Assembly (NCBI GenBank): GCA_900545505.1
Contig: UQZC01000117.1
Span: forward strand, 1 to 5,258
DNA: 5,258 nt
Source of the DNA: an uncultured Collinsella sp.
GTDB lineage: Bacteria > Actinomycetota > Coriobacteriia > Coriobacteriales > Coriobacteriaceae
Direction: 5' to 3'
The notes beneath the pieces are model-generated. The model was not told the DNA's origin. It was given only the letters and a program-made list of their open reading frames with translations, and made no database searches. The translations under genes were made by a program, and so were the position numbers. Shown in pieces: positions 1 to 5,218 of this stretch; positions within the stretch are counted from its first letter, which is position 1; each line of letters begins with the position of its first letter.

Positions 1-44
1 GGTGGCTATCTGCGCAGTGGTGCCAATAGTATTTTGCGGAAGAT
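1..44. other. Edge sequence with no assignable gene
   Basis: These bases lie downstream of the glycosyltransferase stop codon. No hairpin with a T-run is visible, so no terminator for that gene is seen here. One plus-strand frame stays open from base 1 to a TAG at 91-93. That is too short and too featureless to call a gene end. No ATG, GTG or TTG start with a convincing ribosome binding site is seen on the minus strand. Confidence 0.4.
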
Positions 45-1016
45 CTACCTCTCGCTTGGCATGGAAGTAGGGTGGCCGGGCTGGTCGTCGTAGGCGTATT
101 TGCTGTACACGTTGACCTCCCACTGCTTTTTTTCGACCTTTGCTACAGAATCTAGGATGAAGCCGGTCGCAAGGCTCAGGCCGCACAGGAACATAAACGA
201 GGCGGCGAGCATAGCGGTGGGGAAGCGCGGGACGAGGCCGGTCTGGAAATATTCGACAACGATGGGCATGCCCAGGGCGAGGCCGAATACCGCGAACAGA
301 AGCGCAACGAGGCTGAAGAACTTCAGCGGGCGGTAGTCCTTGAACAGCGTGCCGATCATCGCAACGACTTTAATGCCGTCGCTCACGGTGTTGAGTTTGG
401 ACTCGGAACCCTCGGGACGGTCGCGGTACTCGATGGGCACATCTTTGATGCGCCAGCGGTGGTCGACGGCGTGGATCGAGAGCTCGGTTTCGATCTGAAA
501 GCCCTCGGAAAGCACTGGGAAGGTTTTAACGAACGGGCGGCTCATGGCGCGGTAGCCTGTCATGACGTCATCGAAGCTGTAGCCATAGATCCACTTGATC
601 ATGGCGCGGACCAGATTATTGCCAAAGCCGTGGAAGGCACGCTTGTTCTCCTCGGCGTAGGTGCCGTTGGAAAGGCGATCGCCTACGGTCATGTCGGCCG
701 TGCCGTTAAGGATGGGCTCGCAGAGGGCCTTGGCCGCCTCGGCGGGGTAGGTGTCGTCTCCGTCGACCATCAGGTAGCAATCGGCGTCGATATCGCGAAA
801 CATCTGGCGGCACACGTTGCCCTTTCCCTGACGGGGCTCAAAGCGGACTGTGGCGCCGTGCTCGGTGGCAATGCGTGAGGTATCGTCCGACGAGTTGTTG
901 TCATAGACATAGACCGTCGCCTGCGGAAGCTCGCGGTGAAAGTCGTCGATGACTTTGCCGATCGTGAGCGCTTCGTTGTAGCAAGGGATGATGACGGCGA
1001 TGGATTCAGAATTCAC
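45..1016 (-). CDS. Family 2 glycosyltransferase, polyprenyl-phosphate type (DPM1/GtrB-like), membrane-anchored
   Basis: This 323-residue protein probably transfers a sugar from a nucleotide sugar to a lipid carrier such as undecaprenyl phosphate, on the inner face of the membrane. The N-terminal GT-A domain opens with IIPCYNEA (residues 9-16), followed by the YDNNSSDDT motif (38-46) and the metal-binding acidic motif DGDDTYP (85-91). MTGYRAMSR (152-160) and the GFQIETELSIHA segment (172-183) are typical of the DPM1/GtrB group. Two hydrophobic stretches near residues 232-251 and 266-287 look like C-terminal membrane helices, followed by a short polar tail. The start is GTG (1014-1016), supported by AAGGAG (1023-1028) six bases upstream. 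The gene is divergent from an ABC-2 glycan exporter, which fits a role in cell-surface polysaccharide synthesis. Donor sugar and acceptor cannot be read from the sequence. The fold and family are secure; the exact role is inferred. Confidence 0.93.
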   Translation of the reverse strand: MNSESIAVIIPCYNEALTIGKVIDDFHRELPQATVYVYDNNSSDDTSRIATEHGATVRFEPRQGKGNVCRQMFRDIDADCYLMVDGDDTYPAEAAKALCEPILNGTADMTVGDRLSNGTYAEENKRAFHGFGNNLVRAMIKWIYGYSFDDVMTGYRAMSRPFVKTFPVLSEGFQIETELSIHAVDHRWRIKDVPIEYRDRPEGSESKLNTVSDGIKVVAMIGTLFKDYRPLKFFSLVALLFAVFGLALGMPIVVEYFQTGLVPRFPTAMLAASFMFLCGLSLATGFILDSVAKVEKKQWEVNVYSKYAYDDQPGHPTSMPSER

Positions 1017-1046
1017 TTAATGCTCCTTATACATTCAATCCTAGAA

Positions 1047-1052
1047 AGTATA
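1047..1052 (-). promoter_or_regulatory. Possible -10 box for the glycosyltransferase
   Basis: The minus strand reads TATACT here, one mismatch from the sigma-70 consensus TATAAT. At 17-base spacing the -35 position (1070-1075) reads TTAGGA on the minus strand, a weak match to TTGACA. Transcription would start near 1040, about 24 bases before the GTG start. This is based on motif and position only. Confidence 0.35.
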
Positions 1053-1131
1053 GCCGTTTGGGCCTGGCATCCTAAGATGTGGGTTAGTTCTCCAGTTTTG
1101 TTGCGCGAATCGTTTGCATGGCCGTCGGGTC

Positions 1132-1137
1132 TATACT
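1132..1137 (+). promoter_or_regulatory. Possible -10 box for the ABC exporter genes
   Basis: TATACT lies 39 bases before the permease GTG start, which would give a leader of about 33 bases. No good TTGACA-like -35 box stands at 16-18 bases spacing; TTGCAT at 1114-1119 is too close. The site is therefore weak or needs an activator, or is not a promoter at all. Confidence 0.35.
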
Positions 1138-1161
1138 GTTCGTTTGTCAACGATTACGAGT

Positions 1162-1168
1162 AAAGGAG
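1162..1168 (+). promoter_or_regulatory. Ribosome binding site that sets the permease start
   Basis: AAAGGAG stands eight bases before the GTG at 1177. It decides against the longer reading from ATG 1114, which would place this site and the possible -10 box at 1132 inside the coding region. Confidence 0.8.
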
Positions 1169-1176
1169 TTGCATCC

Positions 1177-2022
1177 GTGTCGGATCAGACAAAGCAACAA
1201 GAAACTCGCAGTCTGCCTGCGACGTTTGCTAAGAACGAATTTGAGAAGGACGCGTTTATCCTTCGTCAGCTGGTTACCAAGGATTTTAAGATCAAGTATC
1301 GCCGTAGCGTTCTGGGCGTCGCATGGTCGGTGCTCAACCCGCTGCTGATGATGATCGTCATGGCCATCGTGTTCTCGACGATTTTTGGCCAGGGCCGCAA
1401 TGGCTCAATGACGCCCGAGATGTACCCGCTGTACTTGATCGTGGGTAACATCACCTTTGCCGTCATGTCTGAGTCTACTAACCAGGCCCTGACGTCGATC
1501 GTGGGCGCTGCCCCTCTGCTCAAGAAGGTTAAGGTGCACCGCTGGGTTTTCCCGGTGCAGAAGGTGCTCTTCTCGCTGGTCAACTTTGCCTTCTCGCTGG
1601 TCGCCGTCGCCATCGTCATGCTGTGGTTCCGCGTTATGCCTTCTTGGCACCTGATTCTGTTGCCGGTTTGCCTGCTGCTGCTTATGTGCTTCTGCATGGG
1701 CCTGGGCATGATGCTCTCTGCCCTTACGGTCTTCTTCCGCGACGTTATGCATCTGTGGAGCGTCGTCATTACGGCGTGGACTTACATTACGCCCATCTTC
1801 TGGACGACTGACTATATTGCGCAAATGCCGCATCTCGTGCGTATCTTGATGTATGCGAACCCCATGTTCAACTACCTGCAGTTTATGCGCGATATCTTCC
1901 TGTTCCAGACTACGCCCTCGCTTATGACGTTTGGTATGTGCGTCGCTTGGGCGGTTCTTGCGCTTATTATTGGCTATACCGTGTTCCATAAGTCCGAGCG
2001 CAAATTTATCCTCTACATCTAA
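1177..2022 (+). CDS. ABC-2 type permease of a polysaccharide/teichoic acid exporter (TagG/Wzm-like)
   Basis: This 281-residue integral membrane protein should form the channel of a lipid-linked glycan exporter with the ATPase encoded just downstream. The N-terminal cytoplasmic part carries the family motif around residues 36-57 (DFKIKYRRS, then LGVAWSVLNPLL), which marks the entry to the first membrane helix. About six hydrophobic segments follow, near 51-70, 84-105, 128-150, 158-183, 193-209 and 250-270. Other family marks are ALTVFFRDV (182-190), TPIFW (205-209) and YANPM (226-230). The length matches known ABC-2 glycan permeases (about 260-290). The GTG start is chosen because AAAGGAG lies eight bases upstream. 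The stop codon overlaps the start of the next gene's SD (TAAGGAG), so the two are almost certainly co-transcribed. The exported glycan is unknown; a teichoic acid-like or rhamnose-rich wall polymer would fit. Family assignment is secure, substrate is not. Confidence 0.93.
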   Translation: MSDQTKQQETRSLPATFAKNEFEKDAFILRQLVTKDFKIKYRRSVLGVAWSVLNPLLMMIVMAIVFSTIFGQGRNGSMTPEMYPLYLIVGNITFAVMSESTNQALTSIVGAAPLLKKVKVHRWVFPVQKVLFSLVNFAFSLVAVAIVMLWFRVMPSWHLILLPVCLLLLMCFCMGLGMMLSALTVFFRDVMHLWSVVITAWTYITPIFWTTDYIAQMPHLVRILMYANPMFNYLQFMRDIFLFQTTPSLMTFGMCVAWAVLALIIGYTVFHKSERKFILYI

Positions 2023-2033
2023 GGAGTGCTGTG

Positions 2034-2801
2034 ATGACTGAATCTGTTGTTGATTACAGCGAGCAGCCTCTGGCTGTCGAGGTCGACGACGTCACCATGA
2101 TCTTTAACATGGCGTCCGAGTCGCTGACCAACCTCAAGGAGTACTTCATTAAGCTTGCCAAGCACGAGCTGTTCTTTGAGGAGTTTAGGGCGCTTAAGCA
2201 CATCTCGTTTGATATTCATCGCGGCGAGGTTGTGGGTCTGGTCGGCACCAATGGCTCCGGCAAGTCTACGATGCTCAAGATTATCGCTGGCGTTCTTGAG
2301 CCTAGCGAGGGCAGCGTTAAGGTGCACGGTAACATCGCGCCGCTGATTGAGCTTGGCGCCGGCTTTGACCCCGAGCTGACCGCCCGCGAGAACATCTATC
2401 TGAACGGCGCCCTGCTCGGCTATACCAAGGAGTTCATCGACGCCAACTTTGACGGCATTATCGAGTTCGCTGAGCTGCAGAACTTTGTCGATATGCCGCT
2501 TAAGAACTTCTCTTCGGGCATGGTTGCGCGTATCGCCTTTGCAATCGCGACGATTACCGAGCCCGATATTCTGATCGTTGACGAGACGCTGTCCGTCGGT
2601 GATGTGTTCTTCCAGCAAAAGTGTGAGGCCCGCATCCAGCACTTTATCCAGAGCGGCGACGTGACGGTTCTGTTCGTTTCGCACTCTATGGAGCAGGTTG
2701 AGCGCATCTGCCAGCGTGCCGTTTGGATTGAGAAGGGTGACCTTCGCATGGACGGCCCGGTCGATGAGGTCTGCAAGGCGTACCGCGAGCAGTTCAACTA
2801 G
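2034..2801 (+). CDS. ATPase of a polysaccharide/teichoic acid ABC exporter (TagH/Wzt-like)
   Basis: This 255-residue nucleotide-binding subunit powers the permease encoded 11 bases upstream. Numbered from ATG 2034, it shows Walker A GTNGSGKST (71-79), the Q-loop region near IELGAGFDPELT (105-116), the signature NFSSGM (158-163), Walker B ILIVDE (179-184), the D-loop LSVGD (186-190) and the switch histidine in VSHS (215-218). FSSGM in place of LSGGQ, and VDETLSVGD followed by FQQKC, are typical of the TagH/Wzt subfamily. The protein ends soon after the ATPase fold. It therefore lacks the C-terminal glycan-recognition domain of long Wzt proteins and the extra C-terminal region of Bacillus TagH. 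AAGGAG (2021-2026) lies seven bases before ATG 2034 but only four before GTG 2031, so ATG is preferred; GTG 2031 would add one residue. No terminator follows before the tRNA gene. Confidence 0.94.
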   Translation: MTESVVDYSEQPLAVEVDDVTMIFNMASESLTNLKEYFIKLAKHELFFEEFRALKHISFDIHRGEVVGLVGTNGSGKSTMLKIIAGVLEPSEGSVKVHGNIAPLIELGAGFDPELTARENIYLNGALLGYTKEFIDANFDGIIEFAELQNFVDMPLKNFSSGMVARIAFAIATITEPDILIVDETLSVGDVFFQQKCEARIQHFIQSGDVTVLFVSHSMEQVERICQRAVWIEKGDLRMDGPVDEVCKAYREQFN

Positions 2802-2803
2802 GT

Positions 2804-2809
2804 TATAAT
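2804..2809 (+). promoter_or_regulatory. Possible -10 box for the tRNA-Arg gene
   Basis: A perfect TATAAT begins two bases after the exporter ATPase stop codon and 52 bases before the tRNA. No clear TTGACA is present at 16-18 bases upstream, where the sequence is the end of the ATPase gene. Transcription would start near 2816 and give a leader of about 40 bases to be trimmed. Read-through from the exporter genes is also possible. Confidence 0.45.
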
Positions 2810-2855
2810 TACTTGCGCCTGACAGGCTTGTGCTTGCTTGGGCGTGCGGTTATTT

Positions 2856-2932
2856 GCTCCATTAGCTCAGTTGGATAGAGCAGGGGACTTCTAATCCCAA
2901 GGTCGACGGTTCGAATCCGCCATGGAGCACCA
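2856..2932 (+). tRNA. tRNA-Arg, anticodon TCT, CCA encoded
   Basis: The 77-base gene folds as a cloverleaf. The acceptor stem GCTCCAT (2856-2862) pairs perfectly with ATGGAGC (2922-2928), followed by discriminator A and encoded CCA (2930-2932). The D stem is GCTC/GAGC (2865-2868 with 2878-2881) with GG in the loop. The anticodon loop CTTCTAA (2888-2894) gives anticodon TCT (2890-2892), which reads AGA and AGG. The variable loop is AGGTC, and the T loop is TTCGAAT (2910-2916). Two stem positions do not pair in the standard way: G2883 with A2899 (27-43), and A2906 with C2920 (50-64). The rest is canonical. In a high-G+C genome this tRNA serves rare arginine codons. Confidence 0.96.
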
Positions 2933-2941
2933 TCGTTTATT

Positions 2942-2974
2942 AAGCCCAGACCGCTTGGTGGTCTGGGCTTTTTT
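2942..2974 (+). terminator. Rho-independent terminator after tRNA-Arg
   Basis: A perfect 11-bp stem (2942-2952 with 2960-2970) has a 7-base loop and six T residues (2969-2974), ten bases after the tRNA CCA. It should end tRNA transcription and any read-through from the exporter genes. The aroQ operon converges on it from the right. On the minus strand the hairpin is followed by AATAAACG rather than a U-run, so it would work poorly in that direction. Confidence 0.93.
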
Positions 2975-3036
2975 CATCTTGTGTGTTGCTGGAGCCGAGC
3001 GCGAGCAAGCCGCTGCTGTTTGTTGGGGTTGGCATT

Positions 3037-3474
3037 TTACTTTTCGAGATGCTCTTTCAGCAGCTCCAACGCGTGGGCGTAGCCCTTCAGGCCCTCTCCG
3101 GTGATGGTGGCGAAGCAGGCCAGACGGGCGTAGCTCACCTGGCGGAAGTCTTCGCGGGTCTCGACTGCGCTAATGTGGACCTCCACAGCCGGGATGGCGA
3201 CGGCTTTGAGCGCGTCCAGGATGGCCACGCTTGTGTGCGTGTAGGCGGCCGGGTTGATGACGATGCCGTCGACCTTTCCGTAAGCCTCCTGGATCTTGTC
3301 GACGATGCTGCCCTCGTGGTTGGACTGGAAGACCTCGACCTCGCTGAAGCCCTGTGCGGTTCCCGCTTCCTGGCAGATCTGCACTAAGCGGTCGTAGTTG
3401 TCGCTACCATAGATGCCCGGCTCGCGAATGCCGAGCATGTTGAGGTTGGGGCCGTTGATGACGAGTGCTTTCAT
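3037..3474 (-). CDS. aroQ: 3-dehydroquinate dehydratase, type II
   Basis: This cytoplasmic enzyme removes water from 3-dehydroquinate to give 3-dehydroshikimate, the third step of the shikimate pathway. The family forms dodecamers. At 145 residues it has the normal type II length. Conserved parts are NGPNLNMLG (7-15), REP then IYG with the catalytic Tyr22, FQSNHEG (49-55), INPAAYTHTS (73-82) with Asn74 and His80, Asp87, EVHIS (98-102) with His100 and Ser102, and Arg111. All residues I would expect at the active site are present. The usual Asn after EVHxS is Ala103, and the following stretch (SYARLACFATITG) departs from the common HSYxSPxA form. The ATG has AAAGGAA (3481-3487) six bases upstream. 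It is the last gene of the pheA-aroE/aroK-aroQ run, and its product feeds the dehydrogenase encoded just upstream. No clear terminator with a U-run follows it on this strand. Confidence 0.96.
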   Translation of the reverse strand: MKALVINGPNLNMLGIREPGIYGSDNYDRLVQICQEAGTAQGFSEVEVFQSNHEGSIVDKIQEAYGKVDGIVINPAAYTHTSVAILDALKAVAIPAVEVHISAVETREDFRQVSYARLACFATITGEGLKGYAHALELLKEHLEK

Positions 3475-3496
3475 GGTTGCTTCCTTTGCGGTTGGA

Positions 3497-3535
3497 AAGC
3501 CACCACAAAGGTGTCTGTCCCCTTTGTGGTGGCTT
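3497..3535. repeat. Perfect 15-bp inverted repeat (REP/MITE-like palindrome) in the aroE/aroK-aroQ gap
   Basis: The arms at 3497-3511 and 3521-3535 are exact reverse complements, around a 9-base centre (3512-3520). On the minus strand the centre together with the adjoining arm bases reads GGGGACAGACACC. No U-run follows the hairpin on either strand, so it is not a standard terminator. It starts three bases after the aroE/aroK stop codon and ends nine bases before the aroQ ribosome binding site. It would form a strong hairpin in the operon mRNA. From memory, similar GGTGTCTGTCCCC-type palindromes occur as dispersed repeats in several bacteria; this needs a genome search. Confidence 0.85.
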
Positions 3536-3538
3536 AGG

Positions 3539-4789
3539 TTAGAGAGCGGGTGGGAGGGTCTCGAGGAGGGCTTGGGCGGGGTTGGCAGCGCAGTCGCGTG
3601 AGTCGATGATGTAGTCGGCCCAGGCGCGGTAGCGCGGCATGCGCTGTTCAGCCAGCTTATCGATGCCGTCGCGCGCGGTGATGGGGCGGCCCTTGTGGGC
3701 GAGCTCGTCGAGCTTGCGGTTGAGCATCACGATCTGGCTATTCTGGTACAGCAGCGGGTAGTTCTCGTCGCGTGTGACCACGCCGCCGCCGGTGGAGAGC
3801 ACCAGGCCGCTGCGCTTGGAAATGTCGGCCAGCTCCGCTGTCTCTTGCTCGCGGAAGGCGGCCTCGCCGCGCTCGACGATAAAGTCGGCACAGGGCATGC
3901 CCAGGCGCTCCTCGAGGGCGCGGTCCAGATCGATGTGCTCGCGACCCGTCAGCATTGCGATCTGCTCACCCACGCGGGTCTTGCCCGAACCCGGCATGCC
4001 GATCAGCGCTATGTTCTGTTCGCGGCGCGACAGGCGCTCCGTTACGTCCAGGATGCGCTCGCGCGGGGTGACCTGGCCGGTATAGCGCTCGACGGCTTGC
4101 GCTGCCTGGGCCACGAGCATGAGCAGGCCGCCGATGCAGGGGATGCCGCGGCGCTCGGCCTCGAGCATGAGTCCCGTGCGGGCGGGGTTGTAGACAATGT
4201 CGATAACGCCTTCGAGCGCATCGAGCCCTTCGAGTGTGCAGGGCGCGTCGGGGCAGTGGGGGAACATGCCGGCAGGCGTGCAGTTGACGAGCAGGGCGGC
4301 GTCGGACTGCTGCGCGATGTTGCCGTAGTTGACCTCGCTCGTGCGACCCACGGGTACGACGATGGCGCCCAGGTCTCCCAGCACCATACTTGCCGTGGTG
4401 CCGGCACCACCGGTGGCACCGAGGACGAGGACCTTCTTGCCGGCAACCTCTACGCCCAATTCCTCGACTAGGCACTGAAAACCGAAATAGTCAGTGTTGT
4501 CACCGCGCAGGCGGCCGTCGGGCAGGCGTGTGATGGTGTTAACGTTGCCCATGCGCTCGGCCAGCGGGCTCAGCTCGTCCAGGTACTCCATGACGGCGCG
4601 CTTGTAGGGGATGGTCACGTTGGTGCCCTCCCACTCGTCGCCCCTCATAAAGGCCGCGAGGTCCTCGGGCTCGCGCTCAAAACGCACGTACTCAAGCCCC
4701 GCCAGCTCCTTGTAGATGGTCGGGGTGTAGCTGTGGCCCAGCACGCGGCCCAGCACGCCATAGGGACGGGTTGCGGCGGTATCGGTCAT
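3539..4789 (-). CDS. aroE/aroK: Bifunctional shikimate dehydrogenase-shikimate kinase (AroE-AroK fusion)
   Basis: This 416-residue protein should catalyse two successive steps: NADPH reduction of 3-dehydroshikimate to shikimate, then ATP-dependent phosphorylation to shikimate 3-phosphate. The AroE part covers about residues 8-250. It has the substrate loop GHSYTP (18-23, with Thr22 for the more usual Ser), NVTIPYK with catalytic Lys63, NVNTI (82-86), GDNTD with catalytic Asp100, the dinucleotide loop GATGGAG (124-130), GRT (148-150), NCTPAGM (169-175) and MLVAQA with Gln228. The kinase part starts near 258. It has Walker A GMPGSGKT (264-271), DLD (287-289), Arg313, GGG (334-336), the lid KGRP (366-369) and RMPRYRAWA (383-391). 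Both active sites look complete and the linker is very short. The start ATG directly follows the upstream stop codon, and GGAGG lies eight bases before it. AroE alone is about 270-290 residues and AroK about 170, so this is a full fusion. Confidence 0.95.
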   Translation of the reverse strand: MTDTAATRPYGVLGRVLGHSYTPTIYKELAGLEYVRFEREPEDLAAFMRGDEWEGTNVTIPYKRAVMEYLDELSPLAERMGNVNTITRLPDGRLRGDNTDYFGFQCLVEELGVEVAGKKVLVLGATGGAGTTASMVLGDLGAIVVPVGRTSEVNYGNIAQQSDAALLVNCTPAGMFPHCPDAPCTLEGLDALEGVIDIVYNPARTGLMLEAERRGIPCIGGLLMLVAQAAQAVERYTGQVTPRERILDVTERLSRREQNIALIGMPGSGKTRVGEQIAMLTGREHIDLDRALEERLGMPCADFIVERGEAAFREQETAELADISKRSGLVLSTGGGVVTRDENYPLLYQNSQIVMLNRKLDELAHKGRPITARDGIDKLAEQRMPRYRAWADYIIDSRDCAANPAQALLETLPPAL

Positions 4790-5218
4790 CTAGAGCACCT
4801 CCGTGTAGCTGCCAAAGTAGGTAAAGCTCTCGCACACGTCGTCGATGGAATCGAGCAGGTCGTCGAGTGCCTTGCTGCCAAAGGGGCAGTCCAGGTCAAA
4901 GTAGAACATAAACTCAAAGTCGCGACCGGGGATGGGGCGGCTCTCGAGCTTGATGAGGTTGATGTTGAGTGCGTAGAAGCGCTCGAGCACGCGATAGAGG
5001 GCGCCCGGCTCGTTGGCCGTGGTGATCATGAGCGAGGTACGGTTGGCACCGGGATAGACGCGTGGCTCGCGGCTGATGACGACAAAGCGCGTGTAGTTGT
5101 TGTCCGAGTCCTGGATGTTGGACTCCAGCACCTCCAGGCCATAGAGTGCCGCGCAGCTGCGCGATGCGATGGCGGCAACATCGGTGCGGTCGGAATTGGC
5201 GACCATCTCGGCCGACAT
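4790..5218 (-). CDS. pheA: Prephenate dehydratase, C-terminal part (end of catalytic domain plus ACT domain); reading frame broken upstream
   Basis: Prephenate dehydratase converts prephenate to phenylpyruvate for phenylalanine synthesis. The 142 residues readable from ATG 5218 hold only the last part of the catalytic domain: VAAIASRSCAALYGL (14-28), then the IQD and NNYTRF motifs (35-37, 40-45), including the active-site TRF. A regulatory ACT domain (about 61-138) follows, with both phenylalanine-binding motifs GALY (72-75) and ESRP (92-95). Whole enzymes are about 270-300 residues, so roughly half is missing. ATG 5218 has no ribosome binding site, and the frame before it still reads like the family (NTA before MSAEMV). 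That frame meets a TGA at 5234-5236. The 5' part may therefore lie in another frame beyond the window, making this a pseudogene, a sequencing indel, or a shortened gene. The stop directly abuts the aroE/aroK start. The family is sure; the start and intactness are not. Confidence 0.75.
   Translation of the reverse strand: MSAEMVANSDRTDVAAIASRSCAALYGLEVLESNIQDSDNNYTRFVVISREPRVYPGANRTSLMITTANEPGALYRVLERFYALNINLIKLESRPIPGRDFEFMFYFDLDCPFGSKALDDLLDSIDDVCESFTYFGSYTEVL
4798..4802 (-). promoter_or_regulatory. Ribosome binding site of aroE/aroK inside the end of pheA
   Basis: The minus strand reads GGAGG here, eight bases before the aroE/aroK ATG. It lies within the last codons of the upstream gene, whose TAG (4790-4792) directly precedes that ATG. 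This is the arrangement expected for translational coupling. Confidence 0.8.

Noticed and set aside
1..93. Plus-strand open frame from base 1 to TAG 91-93, possible tail of a converging gene
   Set aside because: It is only about 30 codons, overlaps the glycosyltransferase end, and shows no recognisable motif.
459..878. Long plus-strand open frame inside the glycosyltransferase gene
   Set aside because: It is antisense to a gene with clear family motifs. Its protein has no recognisable domain and it has no ribosome binding site of note.
1114..1176. Longer permease start at ATG 1114
   Set aside because: It would put the AAAGGAG site and the TATACT box inside the coding region and add an N-terminus unlike the family. 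GTG 1177 has a well-spaced SD.
2019..2684. 221-codon minus-strand open frame inside the ABC ATPase gene
   Set aside because: It is antisense to a complete ATPase with Walker A, signature and Walker B motifs, and its product has no recognisable domain.
2810..2855. Possible terminator between the ABC ATPase and the tRNA
   Set aside because: Only a very short GCC/GGC stem can be drawn, and no T-run follows.
2856..2932. tRNA as an integration site for a mobile element
   Set aside because: No integrase gene or second copy of the tRNA 3' end is seen in the window.
2975..3036. Possible aroQ terminator or small gene
   Set aside because: On the minus strand there is G+C-rich sequence with weak self-complementarity but no U-run, and no start with a ribosome binding site is seen.
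3497..3535. Reading the palindrome as a rho-independent terminator
   Set aside because: Neither strand has a T-run after the stem, and the next gene of the same operon follows at once.
3695..4471. 258-codon plus-strand open frame inside aroE/aroK
   Set aside because: It is an antisense shadow caused by G+C-rich codons. The minus strand encodes intact AroE-AroK motifs across the whole stretch.
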